This document shows, piece by piece, positions 15,446-23,744 of a stretch of DNA of 64,000 nt. The position numbers and the translations under genes were made by a program. The stretch is from JANSWY01 sp965243755 (GTDB lineage Bacteria; Bacteroidota; Bacteroidia; Cytophagales; Cyclobacteriaceae): contig CBDEVW010000004.1 in NCBI GenBank assembly GCA_965243755.1, positions 124,001 through 188,000 on the forward strand, read 5' to 3'. Position 1 is the stretch's first letter. Every line of letters begins with the position of its first letter. Under the pieces are notes generated by a model. The model was not told the DNA's origin. It was given only the letters and a program-made list of their open reading frames with translations, and did not search any database.

Positions 15446-15616
15446 CCTTAGGCTTTTATTAAGCTTTAGAGTGATATTGGATACAGTTTTTAAACTTGCC
15501 GACTCAAATTCTTCTGCTGCAATCAGATCAAATTCTTTTCCGACCAGCTGAAATTCTTCTAAAGAACCAAAGTCATAAATTCCTTTTTCAGTATTGTACC
15601 AGATAATTGTAGTCAT
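15431..15616 (-). CDS. Small conserved protein, IWYNT family (copy 1)
   Basis: 61 residues, soluble, no motif of known function. It shares IWYNT, G-x-YDFG, EEF, F-x-LI-x-AEE, KTV and KLN-xx-L with the protein at 28040-28237, about 40% identical across the length, so the two are paralogues at separate loci. The conserved order and a likely beta-hairpin start (IIWYNTEKGIYDFGS) indicate a real small protein. It overlaps the NTF2-like gene tail to tail by 15 bp. Confidence 0.7.
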   Translation of the reverse strand: MTTIIWYNTEKGIYDFGSLEEFQLVGKEFDLIAAEEFESASLKTVSNITLKLNKSLRLLVA

Positions 15617-16372
15617 GGTGAAATTTCGTTTGTTCTAATGGTTAGATACAAAATGCCTGCCAGGGTTTAATAAAAGTATCCCGGAGACTCAAATCAAAAT
15701 CCCCGGGATCATCAGTCTGACTATTTATTTCACGTAGCTAACTGAGTTATTTAGAATGCTTCATATTCTTTATCGACAGCCTTGGACGTTTGTTTTTACA
15801 ACAATTTCCAGTATTCATTGATTTCAAACCAATGCATTTCAAAGTCATATGATGCGATCATTGTGGGGTAAAGTGTGCTATTTGGGTATCAATAGCAGAC
15901 CAGAGATTGTCAATTCACATAGGTCGTCATCTTTTGCTTATCATGCCAGATATTATACTTCAATCACTATGAAGTATTGATTAGACCTATTTCCGAACTT
16001 TGATTTCCACTTAATGGTAGGTAATAGGAAGATACACAGATTTTAATCCGAATTCAAACAACCACAGTTATGAATGGCCTCAAGTACCAGAATTTAGGAT
16101 GAAAATATAATTATTTAAATATTTATTTTAATTATTTTGTTTTTATACCCTGGTTGTAGTTATATTAGCAAAACGGCACAGCTTCAGCCATACGGCTTCA
16201 ATCTAGATTCAGATACGGAACCTTTCTTATATTTTAGTAACCATCTAAGAACGCATCTAATTTCAGCATCGGAATATTTATTAACCATTAAATATCAGAT
16301 ATCATGAAATTTTTAAGCGTAGGACTAACCATTACACTAGTTACTGAGCATTTTCCCATGGCTGGTTGAGGC
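15617..16372. other. Gene-poor AT-rich stretch with two hairpins
   Basis: I see no convincing gene in these 756 bp. There are two perfect inverted repeats: ATCCCGG/CCGGGAT at 15678-15709 (7-bp arms, 18-nt loop) and ATACTTCA/TGAAGTAT at 15955-15977 (8-bp arms, 7-nt loop). Near the right end a 21-codon frame (16304-16369) begins like a signal peptide (MKFLSVGLTITLV) and then stops, which may be the remnant of a lost secreted-protein gene. Confidence 0.5.
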
Positions 16373-16465
16373 TTATTTATGATGCTTCTTATTTGATTTA
16401 GTCTCAATTAATCGAGCCAGAGAATAGGTTCCAATTAATCCAATAAATACAAATAGTGCTGCCAT
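16373..16465 (-). CDS. Possible 30-residue single-helix membrane protein
   Basis: The frame reads MAALFVFIGLIGTYSLARL followed by the basic tail IETKSNKKHHK and a TAA stop. One membrane helix with a positive C-terminal tail is a common form for bacterial microproteins. The sequence AAAGAA lies about 7 bases upstream of the ATG and could serve as a weak ribosome-binding site. The neighbouring DNA is otherwise empty. No homologue known to me; prediction rests on composition and RBS only. Confidence 0.4.
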   Translation of the reverse strand: MAALFVFIGLIGTYSLARLIETKSNKKHHK

Positions 16466-16627
16466 AATTGTTCTTTAAAAAAGTCAGATTCAGATACCGC
16501 GAAAATGAAAAATAGTCACCAAAATTTCAACGTTTTGGTACTGGTTTTTTCAAAGAAAGTCTGGTGCCAGAATTCCAATTTCCAGGGGCTAGAAACTATT
16601 TTTTCTCAATTGAAGGTGGCATTAAAA

Positions 16628-17860
16628 TCAATTAGGAATATAACTCAATATGCTCATATTTTCACGAATGAGGGTCTCCCGGGCAATCTCCTGTAGTTTG
16701 TCGCTGGTTACTTCATCAATTTTCCTGAAAATCTCATCAAGGGTCATGATGTTGTTGAGGTCAAGCATACTTTTGGCCATCATAAGCATCATGCCGCTGT
16801 AATTTTCGTCGGACATGGCCAGCTGGCCTTTTAGTTGCTCCTTGGCTGTATGAAGTTGTAATTTGCCTAAAGGTTTGTTTTTCAGCTTGTCAAATTCTTT
16901 CCAAATGAGATTCAGACTCTTTAAGAGATTCTTCTTTTCTGTTGCGAAAAATATGCCCAGTGCACCTGTGTCAATATATGGGCTGTAGTTGGCATCAACT
17001 CCGTACACCAATCCGTGATTTTCTCTCAAAGAAAGATTGAGCCTTGAGTTCATTCCAGGCCCACCCAGGATATTTAGCAACATGAAGAATGGTATTCTGT
17101 CCGGATGACCAATGGGGTAAGCAGTGCTACCTAATGCACAATGAGATTGTGTAATCGGCTTCTTTATCTGCTTGATCATAGGAACATACCCATCAAATTG
17201 CTGCCGAGGAATTGTATGATTTTTTTCGGGGATATCAAGAAAATACTTCTCTGCCAGTTTCACCACCTTTTTTAATGGGTAGTTTCCCACACTGGAAAGA
17301 ATAATTTTGTGTGTATTAAGGTGCTTTCTGATGAAGTCCAGGAAGTTTTGCTTCTGAAATCGCCTGACGGTAAGTTCAGTCCCCAGTATGTTCCTCCCCA
17401 GGGCATGATTTGGGAAGATAAGCTCATCAAATTCGTCCTGCAAAGCGTCCTCTGGTGTATCACGGTAGAGTGACATTTCTTCAAGGATGACACCCCGTTC
17501 CTTTTCTATTTGTTTCTCCGGAAAAGTAGCGTTGAATGTGATATCAGTGATCAGCTCAACAGCTTTATCCAGATGTTTATCTAATAAGGATGCATAAAAG
17601 CAGATTTTTTCCTTGGTGGTATAAGCATTGAGCTCGCCTCCCAGCGACTCCAGTCTGTTGATGATATGGTACGCTTTTCGTTTCTGAGTACCTTTAAACG
17701 CCATGTGTTCCCAGAAGTGCGCAATGCCCTGCTCATCTTCATTCTCATCCCGGCTGCCGATATCCAGCATAATGCCCACATGGGCAATTTTTGTACTTGT
17801 GATTTGTTTATGGACTACCCGTATCCCATTCGGGAGCTCGTACAACTCATAATCTGCCAT
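16628..17860 (-). CDS. M16 family zinc metallopeptidase (pitrilysin/processing-peptidase type)
   Basis: 410 residues, one catalytic M16 unit of two halves. The inverted zinc motif HxxEH is His48-Phe-Trp-Glu51-His52 (GIAHFWEHMAFKGT), and the downstream Glu ligand is in the helix EKERGVILEEMSLYRDTPED (Glu127 or Glu128). The C-terminal half (from about residue 185) is the non-catalytic domain with GGPGMNSRLNLSLRENHGLVY. No signal peptide, so cytoplasmic. Single-domain members usually form dimers and degrade peptides. Monocistronic, with AT-rich flanks. Confidence 0.93.
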   Translation of the reverse strand: MADYELYELPNGIRVVHKQITSTKIAHVGIMLDIGSRDENEDEQGIAHFWEHMAFKGTQKRKAYHIINRLESLGGELNAYTTKEKICFYASLLDKHLDKAVELITDITFNATFPEKQIEKERGVILEEMSLYRDTPEDALQDEFDELIFPNHALGRNILGTELTVRRFQKQNFLDFIRKHLNTHKIILSSVGNYPLKKVVKLAEKYFLDIPEKNHTIPRQQFDGYVPMIKQIKKPITQSHCALGSTAYPIGHPDRIPFFMLLNILGGPGMNSRLNLSLRENHGLVYGVDANYSPYIDTGALGIFFATEKKNLLKSLNLIWKEFDKLKNKPLGKLQLHTAKEQLKGQLAMSDENYSGMMLMMAKSMLDLNNIMTLDEIFRKIDEVTSDKLQEIARETLIRENMSILSYIPN

Positions 17861-17966
17861 AGGGGCGCAAAATTAATGTAAACACACGACTAATCATCTG
17901 ATTCTTTGAATATTAGTTAACCAGTAGCTTTTATTATGAGAATACGTTTTGTTTGCGACAAAGGAA

Positions 17967-18980
17967 ATGTTAAACAACCCTCAAAATATCTTAATTATCC
18001 AGACGGCTTTCATAGGTGATGTGGTACTTAGCACCAGCCTGATAGAAAATCTGAAAAAACAATATCCGCTGGTACGGTTCGATTTTGTGGTAAGGAAGGG
18101 AAACGAAGGAATTTTGAAGAATCATCCCTGGATAGACCGCATAATTACCTGGGAGAAGAAAACTAAAAAGCTCAGACATCTGGTTGGGGTAATTCAACAA
18201 ATAAGAGAAAATAAATATGATGCTGTCATTAATGTACACCGATATGCATCATCGGGAATTATGACTTTACTGGCCAGGTCCATGCATAAGGTGGGATACC
18301 GACAAAACCCTTTTTCATTTGCTTTTTCTCGTAAAGTCAATCATGAAATAGGCAACCAAAAACATGAAATAGTACGGTTACATGAGTTGATATCTGATAT
18401 CACTTCGTATCCGGTGGAAAAACCAAAAATACCTGTCAATAAGTCCGTCTACTTGTCCATTCAAAAATATCAACACCAACAATACATCACAATCGCCCCC
18501 GGGTCTGTGTGGTTCACTAAACAGTTTCCCCAACATCAATGGGTCAAATTCCTGAACCGGTTAAGATTTGAAGGGACCATCTATTTCGTAGGAGGTAAGG
18601 ATGATTTTGCACTTTGTCAGGAGATAATTAACGCCTGTCCAGTGCAGTCCAGTATGAAGAATTTGTGTGGTCTACTGAACTTGCAGCAATCGGCTGCTTT
18701 GATGAAAGACGCGGAAATGAACTTCGTAAATGACTCAGGTCCACTACATCTGTGCTCGGCAATGAATGCTCCTGTGACGGCTATTTTTTGTAGTACAGTT
18801 CCGGCATTTGGGTTTGGTCCTTTGTCTGCTAATGCGGCTGTAATTCAGGTTGAGTCTCCTTTGAATTGCAGACCTTGTGGCATTCATGGACGGTCTTCTT
18901 GTCCGCAGGGTCATTTCAATTGTGCCAATTTGATTGATGCAGTAAAATTGACAGAAAGAATAAAGCAGACCACCAGGTAG
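17967..18980 (+). CDS. Glycosyltransferase family 9 (heptosyltransferase-like)
   Basis: 337 residues with the GT9/GT-B layout: N-terminal Rossmann half starting ILIIQTAFIGDVVLSTSLIENLKKQYP and FDFVVRKGNEGIL, C-terminal half with TIAPGSVWFTKQFP, IYFVGGKDDFALC and FVNDSGPLHLCSAMNAPVTAIFCS. The family transfers heptose or a related sugar to the LPS core at the inner face of the cytoplasmic membrane. ATG 17967 follows AAAGG at a short distance; a TTG at 17949 is less likely. Isolated from other LPS genes here. A 6-bp stem GCAGAC/GTCTGC overlaps the stop codon. Confidence 0.9.
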   Translation: MLNNPQNILIIQTAFIGDVVLSTSLIENLKKQYPLVRFDFVVRKGNEGILKNHPWIDRIITWEKKTKKLRHLVGVIQQIRENKYDAVINVHRYASSGIMTLLARSMHKVGYRQNPFSFAFSRKVNHEIGNQKHEIVRLHELISDITSYPVEKPKIPVNKSVYLSIQKYQHQQYITIAPGSVWFTKQFPQHQWVKFLNRLRFEGTIYFVGGKDDFALCQEIINACPVQSSMKNLCGLLNLQQSAALMKDAEMNFVNDSGPLHLCSAMNAPVTAIFCSTVPAFGFGPLSANAAVIQVESPLNCRPCGIHGRSSCPQGHFNCANLIDAVKLTERIKQTTR

Positions 18981-19016
18981 TCTGCCTTAACTTCAGATTC
19001 TCTATAAAAGTGCCGT

Positions 19017-19640
19017 TTAACTCTGTTGTTCTGTTGTTTCTTCTTCTGAAAGCTCCCCATCAGTCATTTCGTCCATAGGAAGTTCAGGTTCTGGCATAGG
19101 GATGGCTTCAACAATTTCTTTCATTTTGTCGAGTCCGGTCTGGAAGTCATTCCCCACTGCAGCCTCCATGTCCATGAATAGCAACATTACATTCCACGGT
19201 GCTGGCATTGACCCGGTGAATCCCCAGGTTACCGTGGTAACGGAATCGTTTACTGCCGTAGTAGTCATGTAAGCATCGCTCTTAGATTCCCAGGGCTCTT
19301 TGAAACGAAGTTCCATGTCAATCCTTTCTCCAGGGACAATTTTTTTGATCTCCTGCTCACCGGAACCGACATCCGGGTTGTCACTTTTCCATGATGCGAC
19401 AAAGCCTACATTGCCATCTGTTCCAGAGTAAGATTTTTCCATGTCAGGATCCATGGCTTGCCAAACACTGTAGTTATCCTGATTTTTGATCATCTTAATG
19501 TAATCAAAAACCATATCGTTGGGTCTGTTGACCGTTACTTGTCTCTCTACAGCGAAGTTCTCGTCAATGGAAAATACCAGTATAGCGAATACTGCCCCAA
19601 TGACAACAATAATGATAAGTAGCCACTTTAAAATTTTCAT
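19017..19640 (-). CDS. SRPBCC (START-like) family protein with N-terminal membrane anchor
   Basis: 207 residues from ATG 19640. Residues 1-23 form a membrane helix (KILKWLLIIIVVIGAVFAILVF), followed by a helix-grip SRPBCC domain: FAVERQVTVNRPNDMVFDYI, SYSGTDGNVGFVASW, GSGEQEIKKIVPGERIDMEL and TTVTWGFTGSM. The last 25 residues are very acidic (ELSEEETTEQQS). Such domains bind hydrophobic ligands; here the fold would face the periplasm. No specific ligand can be read. Monocistronic, convergent with the GT9 gene. Confidence 0.85.
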   Translation of the reverse strand: MKILKWLLIIIVVIGAVFAILVFSIDENFAVERQVTVNRPNDMVFDYIKMIKNQDNYSVWQAMDPDMEKSYSGTDGNVGFVASWKSDNPDVGSGEQEIKKIVPGERIDMELRFKEPWESKSDAYMTTTAVNDSVTTVTWGFTGSMPAPWNVMLLFMDMEAAVGNDFQTGLDKMKEIVEAIPMPEPELPMDEMTDGELSEEETTEQQS

Positions 19641-19725
19641 TTGGTTATAGTTTAAGGTTAAAAGTTTAGTGATCCGGTAAACCAATATATGAAAATTCTG
19701 AGATTTTGCGATAACGAATGATCGG

Positions 19726-20589
19726 CTAATCTACCGAGGCATTGTAATAGATCTCCTGACTTTTGGAGACTAAACCATGATTCTCAATGATTTCCTGGGC
19801 CCTCACACTTTTTAAGTAATGCAAAAATGCGTTCACGGCTACAGTTCTTTCATCATTGTAATATATTCTAAGTCCTCTTTTTAATGGGTAGAGACCAAGA
19901 CTGAGGTTTTTGACTGTGGGATGATAAAAGGTATCAATTTTGTTGTTTGAAGGAGGCAGGGAAATGTCATTGACTCCTACTTTGAAATAGGCGAAACCTA
20001 CATATCCAATCCCATCTTTATTGGTCATGACTTCCTTCACGATTTCATCATTGTCTCTGGCAATTCTGGTCCCGGGAGGAAGTTGGTTCACTTTGAAATA
20101 TGAACTGAAAAACTTTTGAGTCCCCGAGTTCTGGTCCCTGGATATCAATCTGATTTTCCCCGGGTGACCTCCAAGTTGCGACCAATCGGTAATTTGTCCA
20201 TTGTAAATGGCGGAGATTTGCTGATCGGTCAGTTGCTTGACCATGTTGTTTTCGTTGTTGATCAAAATGATCCCATCATAAGCAACAACCTGCTCCACCA
20301 CATCATGATCAGGGCCTAATTCTTTACTGAGATCAAAGGGATAGGAAGACATCCCAATGTCAACTTCTTTGTTTTTGATCGCCAGTAATCCAGTTTTACT
20401 TCCGCCACCTTCTATGTTTAGCTTGATGGTATCCTGGATGGTTTCGAAATCCTTCTTGAGTGCGTCAAAGGTTTCATGCATTGACTCACTTCCTTTCAAT
20501 GTGATTGTTGAAAATTCTGGTTGCTCATTCCCTGGCTTGCACTGGAAAAACATCAGCGCAACCGCCACAACTATTAGCTGGTACTTCAT
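19726..20589 (-). CDS. PstS-like phosphate-binding lipoprotein
   Basis: 287 residues with a short lipoprotein signal (VAVALMFFQCKPGN). The type-II periplasmic binding fold is clear: ITLKGSESMHETFDAL, GGGSKTGLLAI, DIGMSSYPF, ISAIYNGQITDWSQLGG, RLISRDQNSGTQKFFSSYF and GIGYVGFAYF, matching PstS and related anion-binding proteins, where SxSGT and Arg/Asp residues hold phosphate. The transporter genes pstC, pstA and pstB are not adjacent, so this is an orphan binding protein in this window. It could feed a distant Pst system or act in sensing. Confidence 0.88.
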   Translation of the reverse strand: MKYQLIVVAVALMFFQCKPGNEQPEFSTITLKGSESMHETFDALKKDFETIQDTIKLNIEGGGSKTGLLAIKNKEVDIGMSSYPFDLSKELGPDHDVVEQVVAYDGIILINNENNMVKQLTDQQISAIYNGQITDWSQLGGHPGKIRLISRDQNSGTQKFFSSYFKVNQLPPGTRIARDNDEIVKEVMTNKDGIGYVGFAYFKVGVNDISLPPSNNKIDTFYHPTVKNLSLGLYPLKRGLRIYYNDERTVAVNAFLHYLKSVRAQEIIENHGLVSKSQEIYYNASVD

Positions 20590-20718
20590 TGCTTCTTTAT
20601 CCTAAAGTTTACCAGCAAAATTAAGCTGGGTTTGCCGCCGGAATTGAAAGCAGGAGTTATCGATTTGCTACCAAATGGTAAAGAATTGAGTCAGTAATTA
20701 ACCTAAAGAAAACATTGG

Positions 20719-21777
20719 TTATGCCAATACTTTGGCTTGCTCATTATAATGCTTTCGGATCTCCCAAATGGCATTAATGTCCTGAATCAATTTTCCAAGA
20801 ACCTCGGGTGTAATAGATTGTTTAGGGTCATCACCAATACCATGTTTTGGATTGCAATGGGTTTCAACAATTATTCCATCTGCACCATAACTCATGGCCG
20901 CCAGAGATGCCGAAGGAACATATTGGGCTCTTCCCACCGAATGCGAAGGATCCACAATTACAGGAGCCCAGGTTTTTTCTTTCAACAATGGAGTAATAGA
21001 TTCATCCGGGTAATTTCTGTAGCCATCCATAGTGGGCTGTGTACCCCTGGGACAAAGTAATACGTCGGGATTACCAGCAGCGGCAATGTATTCCGATGCT
21101 GCAATGAATTCATTCACCTTACCCATCCCAATGGATCGTTTCAGTAGCACTTTGATTGGCTTGTCTGCAGTTAGTTCCCCGATTTTCTTCAGCAAGGAAT
21201 AGTTCAAGGCATTTCTGGCACCAACCTGCAATACATCAACTCCGGCTTCTACTGCCACTTCCAGTTGGTATTGGTCCATCACTTCAGTGTCAACAGGAAG
21301 TCCGGTCTGTTCTTTCGCTTCTATTAAGATTTTCATAGAGCTGTCATCCCCCTGGAATGAATAAGGCATTGTTCTCGGTTTCCAAACACCTCCTCTTAAT
21401 GCGGTAGCACCTGCTTCTTTCACAGCATGGGCTGTTTCCAGGAAGTAATTTGGGTTTTTAGGATCGATGGTGCACTGTCCGGCGATAATTGTTGGTTGTT
21501 CTCCTATGATGACATTTCCTAAGGTGATTTTGTGATGTGCCAGCTCTGAATGCACATCCATCAGTTTAAATGGAGAATCTACTGCATCGAAACGATCAAT
21601 GTAAGAAAGACCCAAAATCCGGTTGACCATGATGGTTTCCCTTTCCTCTCCCAATACAGCGTAGATGGTACGGTGGTGTCCCACAATCTCCTGGATCTTA
21701 CATCCATATTCCTCTACAATTTCTGTTACTTCTTTTACTTGCTCGGCGGTGAGCTTCGGCTCCTTAGGAATAATCAT
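20719..21777 (-). CDS. aroF: 3-deoxy-7-phosphoheptulonate (DAHP) synthase, class I-beta with ferredoxin-like N-domain
   Basis: 352 residues. Catalyses the first step of the shikimate pathway, joining phosphoenolpyruvate and erythrose 4-phosphate. Residues about 1-70 form the ferredoxin-like regulatory domain seen in Thermotoga-type enzymes; the TIM barrel follows with IAGQCTIDP, ALRGGVWKPRTMPYSFQG, VDVLQVGARNALNYSLL, VLLKRSIGM, LCPRGTQPTMDGYRN and VIVDPSHSVGRAQYV (metal and phosphate ligands). No chorismate mutase domain is fused. The N-domain usually mediates aromatic amino-acid feedback. Monocistronic; the upstream region has a repeated 13-mer. Confidence 0.93.
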   Translation of the reverse strand: MIIPKEPKLTAEQVKEVTEIVEEYGCKIQEIVGHHRTIYAVLGEERETIMVNRILGLSYIDRFDAVDSPFKLMDVHSELAHHKITLGNVIIGEQPTIIAGQCTIDPKNPNYFLETAHAVKEAGATALRGGVWKPRTMPYSFQGDDSSMKILIEAKEQTGLPVDTEVMDQYQLEVAVEAGVDVLQVGARNALNYSLLKKIGELTADKPIKVLLKRSIGMGKVNEFIAASEYIAAAGNPDVLLCPRGTQPTMDGYRNYPDESITPLLKEKTWAPVIVDPSHSVGRAQYVPSASLAAMSYGADGIIVETHCNPKHGIGDDPKQSITPEVLGKLIQDINAIWEIRKHYNEQAKVLA

Positions 21778-21845
21778 AATTAAAAAATTTAAATAGACAG
21801 TAAATGTAGTATGCTTTCCAACTATAAGCTAAAATTTATGGTTTG

Positions 21846-21908
21846 TTTATTGATAATTGCTTGTAATTTTGAAATATTCATAATTATAGTCCTTATTTAT
21901 TGATAATT
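21846..21908. repeat. Direct repeat of a 13-mer upstream of the DAHP synthase gene
   Basis: TTTATTGATAATT occurs exactly at 21846-21858 and again at 21896-21908, 50 bp apart start to start, in the AT-rich leader of the minus-strand aroF gene. The DNA is AT-rich, so chance cannot be excluded; a regulator-binding pair is possible. Confidence 0.4.
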
Positions 21909-21991
21909 AGATAATAATATACAGTCAACTGAAACGAATTAAAGACGTATTCATTAAGATTGAGTAAATTGGAAGGAACTTTAAATATCTC

Positions 21992-22321
21992 ATGGCAGTC
22001 GAAGATTTTGATGAAATAGACGACATCAGGTTGTCAGCTAATAATACATGGAACCTCATCATAGAGGATGAATTGGATTGGGAAGACTCGTATCTACACG
22101 CCAGTGCAATTCAAAATAAACTGAAGACGTATTTATATTTTATAGAATCAGGGCAATTACTGAAAGCATTTCCTGATGCTGAGGGACAACCCATCACCAT
22201 TTGTCTGAGATCCATGAGCCCGGCTCCAGATAAGTTTTACAATGAAATGAATACCCAGATCACAGATTTATTAGCTGTGAAAGGCCTGGGATTCTCCTGG
22301 GAGTTTGCTGTAAGCGATTAA
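21992..22321 (+). CDS. Hypothetical protein, DUF6572-like
   Basis: 109 residues, acidic and soluble. The pattern DFDEIDDIRLS, NLIIEDELDWEDSYLHASAIQNKLKTYLYFIESGQL and PDAEGQPITICLRSM resembles DUF6572-type proteins (domain of unknown function) that carry DxLDW and YLxFIESG. No catalytic residues apparent. It stands alone between the DAHP synthase gene (divergent) and the MarR operon, and its stop overlaps the convergent small membrane gene by 4 bp. Confidence 0.6.
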   Translation: MAVEDFDEIDDIRLSANNTWNLIIEDELDWEDSYLHASAIQNKLKTYLYFIESGQLLKAFPDAEGQPITICLRSMSPAPDKFYNEMNTQITDLLAVKGLGFSWEFAVSD

Positions 22322-22530
22322 TTTTTTTGCCTTAATAGTGTAAGCTGATAGCAGTGAATGCCGATAAATACAATTGCACTTATCACCAGTGGTGTTGACG
22401 CAATGAAGAATCCATAAATCCCATAGAGCAAACTTGAGGTAATATGAAAAAACCGTAATTTCATCATATCCCTCATGCTCATTGAAATAAGACTGATCAC
22501 TAAGGCGATATAGGCAATGGCTTCTATCAT
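22318..22530 (-). CDS. Small YgjV-like inner-membrane protein
   Basis: 70 residues, nearly all membrane-embedded: IAYIALVISLISMSM, then the basic turn RDMMKLRFFHITSSLLYGIYG, and TPLVISAIVFIGIHCYQLTLL. The pattern of a first helix ending in S-x-x-x-x-D-x-x-x-L-R and a second with Y-x-I-Y-G is that of short YgjV-like membrane proteins common in Bacteroidota, sometimes misnamed uroporphyrinogen decarboxylase. It overlaps the GNAT gene by 4 bp and is the last gene of the MarR operon. Confidence 0.7.
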   Translation of the reverse strand: MIEAIAYIALVISLISMSMRDMMKLRFFHITSSLLYGIYGFFIASTPLVISAIVFIGIHCYQLTLLRQKN

Positions 22531-23012
22531 TGAAGTTTTAGCTCCATACGGATATTGGCCCTGGAATAGGGAGTATTAGGGTCCGGCGCAACCACCCTGA
22601 ATCCTACCTTAATGTATAGATTAACAGCAGGCGCCAACTTGGTGTTAGATTCTAATATCAGTCTCTTTTTACCCACCTTAATAGCATAGTCGATCCCTGC
22701 CAACATCAGACGATAACCAATTTTCAAACCCTGATGACTTTCAGCAACGGCCATTTTGGCTATTTCGAATGTCTCATCATCAACCTTTACTAAGGCGACA
22801 GTCCCAACAACTTCGTCCTTATCCACGGCCAGTAAAATCTCCCCGCCAGGTTCGATGATGTATTCGTATGCATTGTCGAGTTGTTCTCGGTCATGTGGTT
22901 CAACTGTAAAGTATTTGTCGAGCCAGGCATAGTTTAGTCTGGCAAAATCCTGGGCATACCTTTGCTGGAACCCTGTAATTTCTATTGGTGGCATAAGCGT
23001 AGTAATTTCCAT
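22527..23012 (-). CDS. GNAT family N-acetyltransferase
   Basis: 161 residues with the GNAT core: VGTVALVKVDDETFEIAKMAVAE (strands 3-4), then the acetyl-CoA loop SHQGLKIGYRLMLAGIDYA and RLILESNTKLAPAVNLYIKVGFR. The substrate is unknown. It sits 12 bp after the MarR gene and overlaps the YgjV-like gene by 4 bp, so all three are one operon. The MarR pairing suggests inducible modification of a small molecule, which is an inference. Confidence 0.88.
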   Translation of the reverse strand: MEITTLMPPIEITGFQQRYAQDFARLNYAWLDKYFTVEPHDREQLDNAYEYIIEPGGEILLAVDKDEVVGTVALVKVDDETFEIAKMAVAESHQGLKIGYRLMLAGIDYAIKVGKKRLILESNTKLAPAVNLYIKVGFRVVAPDPNTPYSRANIRMELKLQ

Positions 23013-23024
23013 TGATTGCTATTT

Positions 23025-23519
23025 TTAGTTGTTCTTATCATTTAATTCTGTCAGAGTCCGGTCTTTGAACCCGCTGGCATTCAGCTTATCTTCTATTTCA
23101 TCCAACAGCTCCAGAATATTGGTGTCACCAATCATTTCATTCATTCCCCGTACTCCTGCAGCCCATATGTTTTTGTAATGTGGTAACTTCAACCTGGCTT
23201 TTTCGCTCAGCTGTATGTTTCTCTTCCGATTGTCATTTTGATCAGGCACTGATTCCAGAAATCCTTTTTTGGTCATTTTATCCACCATGGATACTACAGA
23301 CGGATGGGCAAATTGAATTTTGTTGGCAATCTCTGTAATCGACAATGATTCGAATTCATCCAAAATCAAAAAGATCACATACCAATTAGGTTCTATGTCC
23401 AATCCTAATTCCTGATACATTTTTTTACCATCATGAAGCATCTTATCGGTGATTCTCTTCAGTCTGGTGGTGAAAGACAGCATTCCCAATTCCCTTAAAA
23501 AGTCTTCTCGTTTACTCAT
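23025..23519 (-). CDS. MarR family transcriptional regulator
   Basis: 164 residues. The winged-helix pattern is visible: YVIFLILDEFESLSITEIANKIQFAHPSVVSMVDKMTKKGFLES (helices 2-4) and DNRKRNIQLSEKARLKL (wing and beta strands). First gene of a three-gene operon. Two palindromes lie immediately upstream of its start codon, the closer one covering the translation start region, so autoregulation is very likely. Ligand unknown. Confidence 0.9.
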   Translation of the reverse strand: MSKREDFLRELGMLSFTTRLKRITDKMLHDGKKMYQELGLDIEPNWYVIFLILDEFESLSITEIANKIQFAHPSVVSMVDKMTKKGFLESVPDQNDNRKRNIQLSEKARLKLPHYKNIWAAGVRGMNEMIGDTNILELLDEIEDKLNASGFKDRTLTELNDKNN

Positions 23520-23523
23520 ATTT

Positions 23524-23541
23524 TATGTAGTCAGCTACGTA
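23524..23541 (-). promoter_or_regulatory. Operator 1 of the MarR operon
   Basis: TATGTAG, spacer TCAG, CTACGTA: an imperfect palindrome (6 of 7 pairs) beginning 5 bp upstream of the MarR start codon. It matches the core of operator 2 (TATGTAG n4 CTACATA). Confidence 0.6.
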
Positions 23542-23552
23542 ATAATACGAAA

Positions 23553-23578
23553 AATATATGTAGTTGGCTACATATATT
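23553..23578 (-). promoter_or_regulatory. Operator 2 of the MarR operon
   Basis: Perfect 11-bp inverted arms (AATATATGTAG and CTACATATATT) around a TTGG spacer. Its centre is 33 bp from the centre of operator 1, about three helical turns, so two dimers would bind the same face. A TATATTTT -7-like element overlaps its inner arm on the minus strand. Confidence 0.68.
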
Positions 23579-23744
23579 GATGAATTTTTTTCATGAATTG
23601 ATGAAAACGCTGGAAAGTGTGGTTTAAGTCAACCAGTAAAATACCTAGGTGATCGTGTAGATTTCCTAGTTGATCGAATATTCGATTTTGCTTTACCGAT
23701 ACGCTGCTGAAACTCGTAATTTTACATAGCTGAAACTCGCAATT

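Noticed and set aside
18965..18985. Terminator overlapping the GT9 stop codon
   Set aside because: The GCAGAC/GTCTGC stem is short and no T run follows; kept only as a remark.
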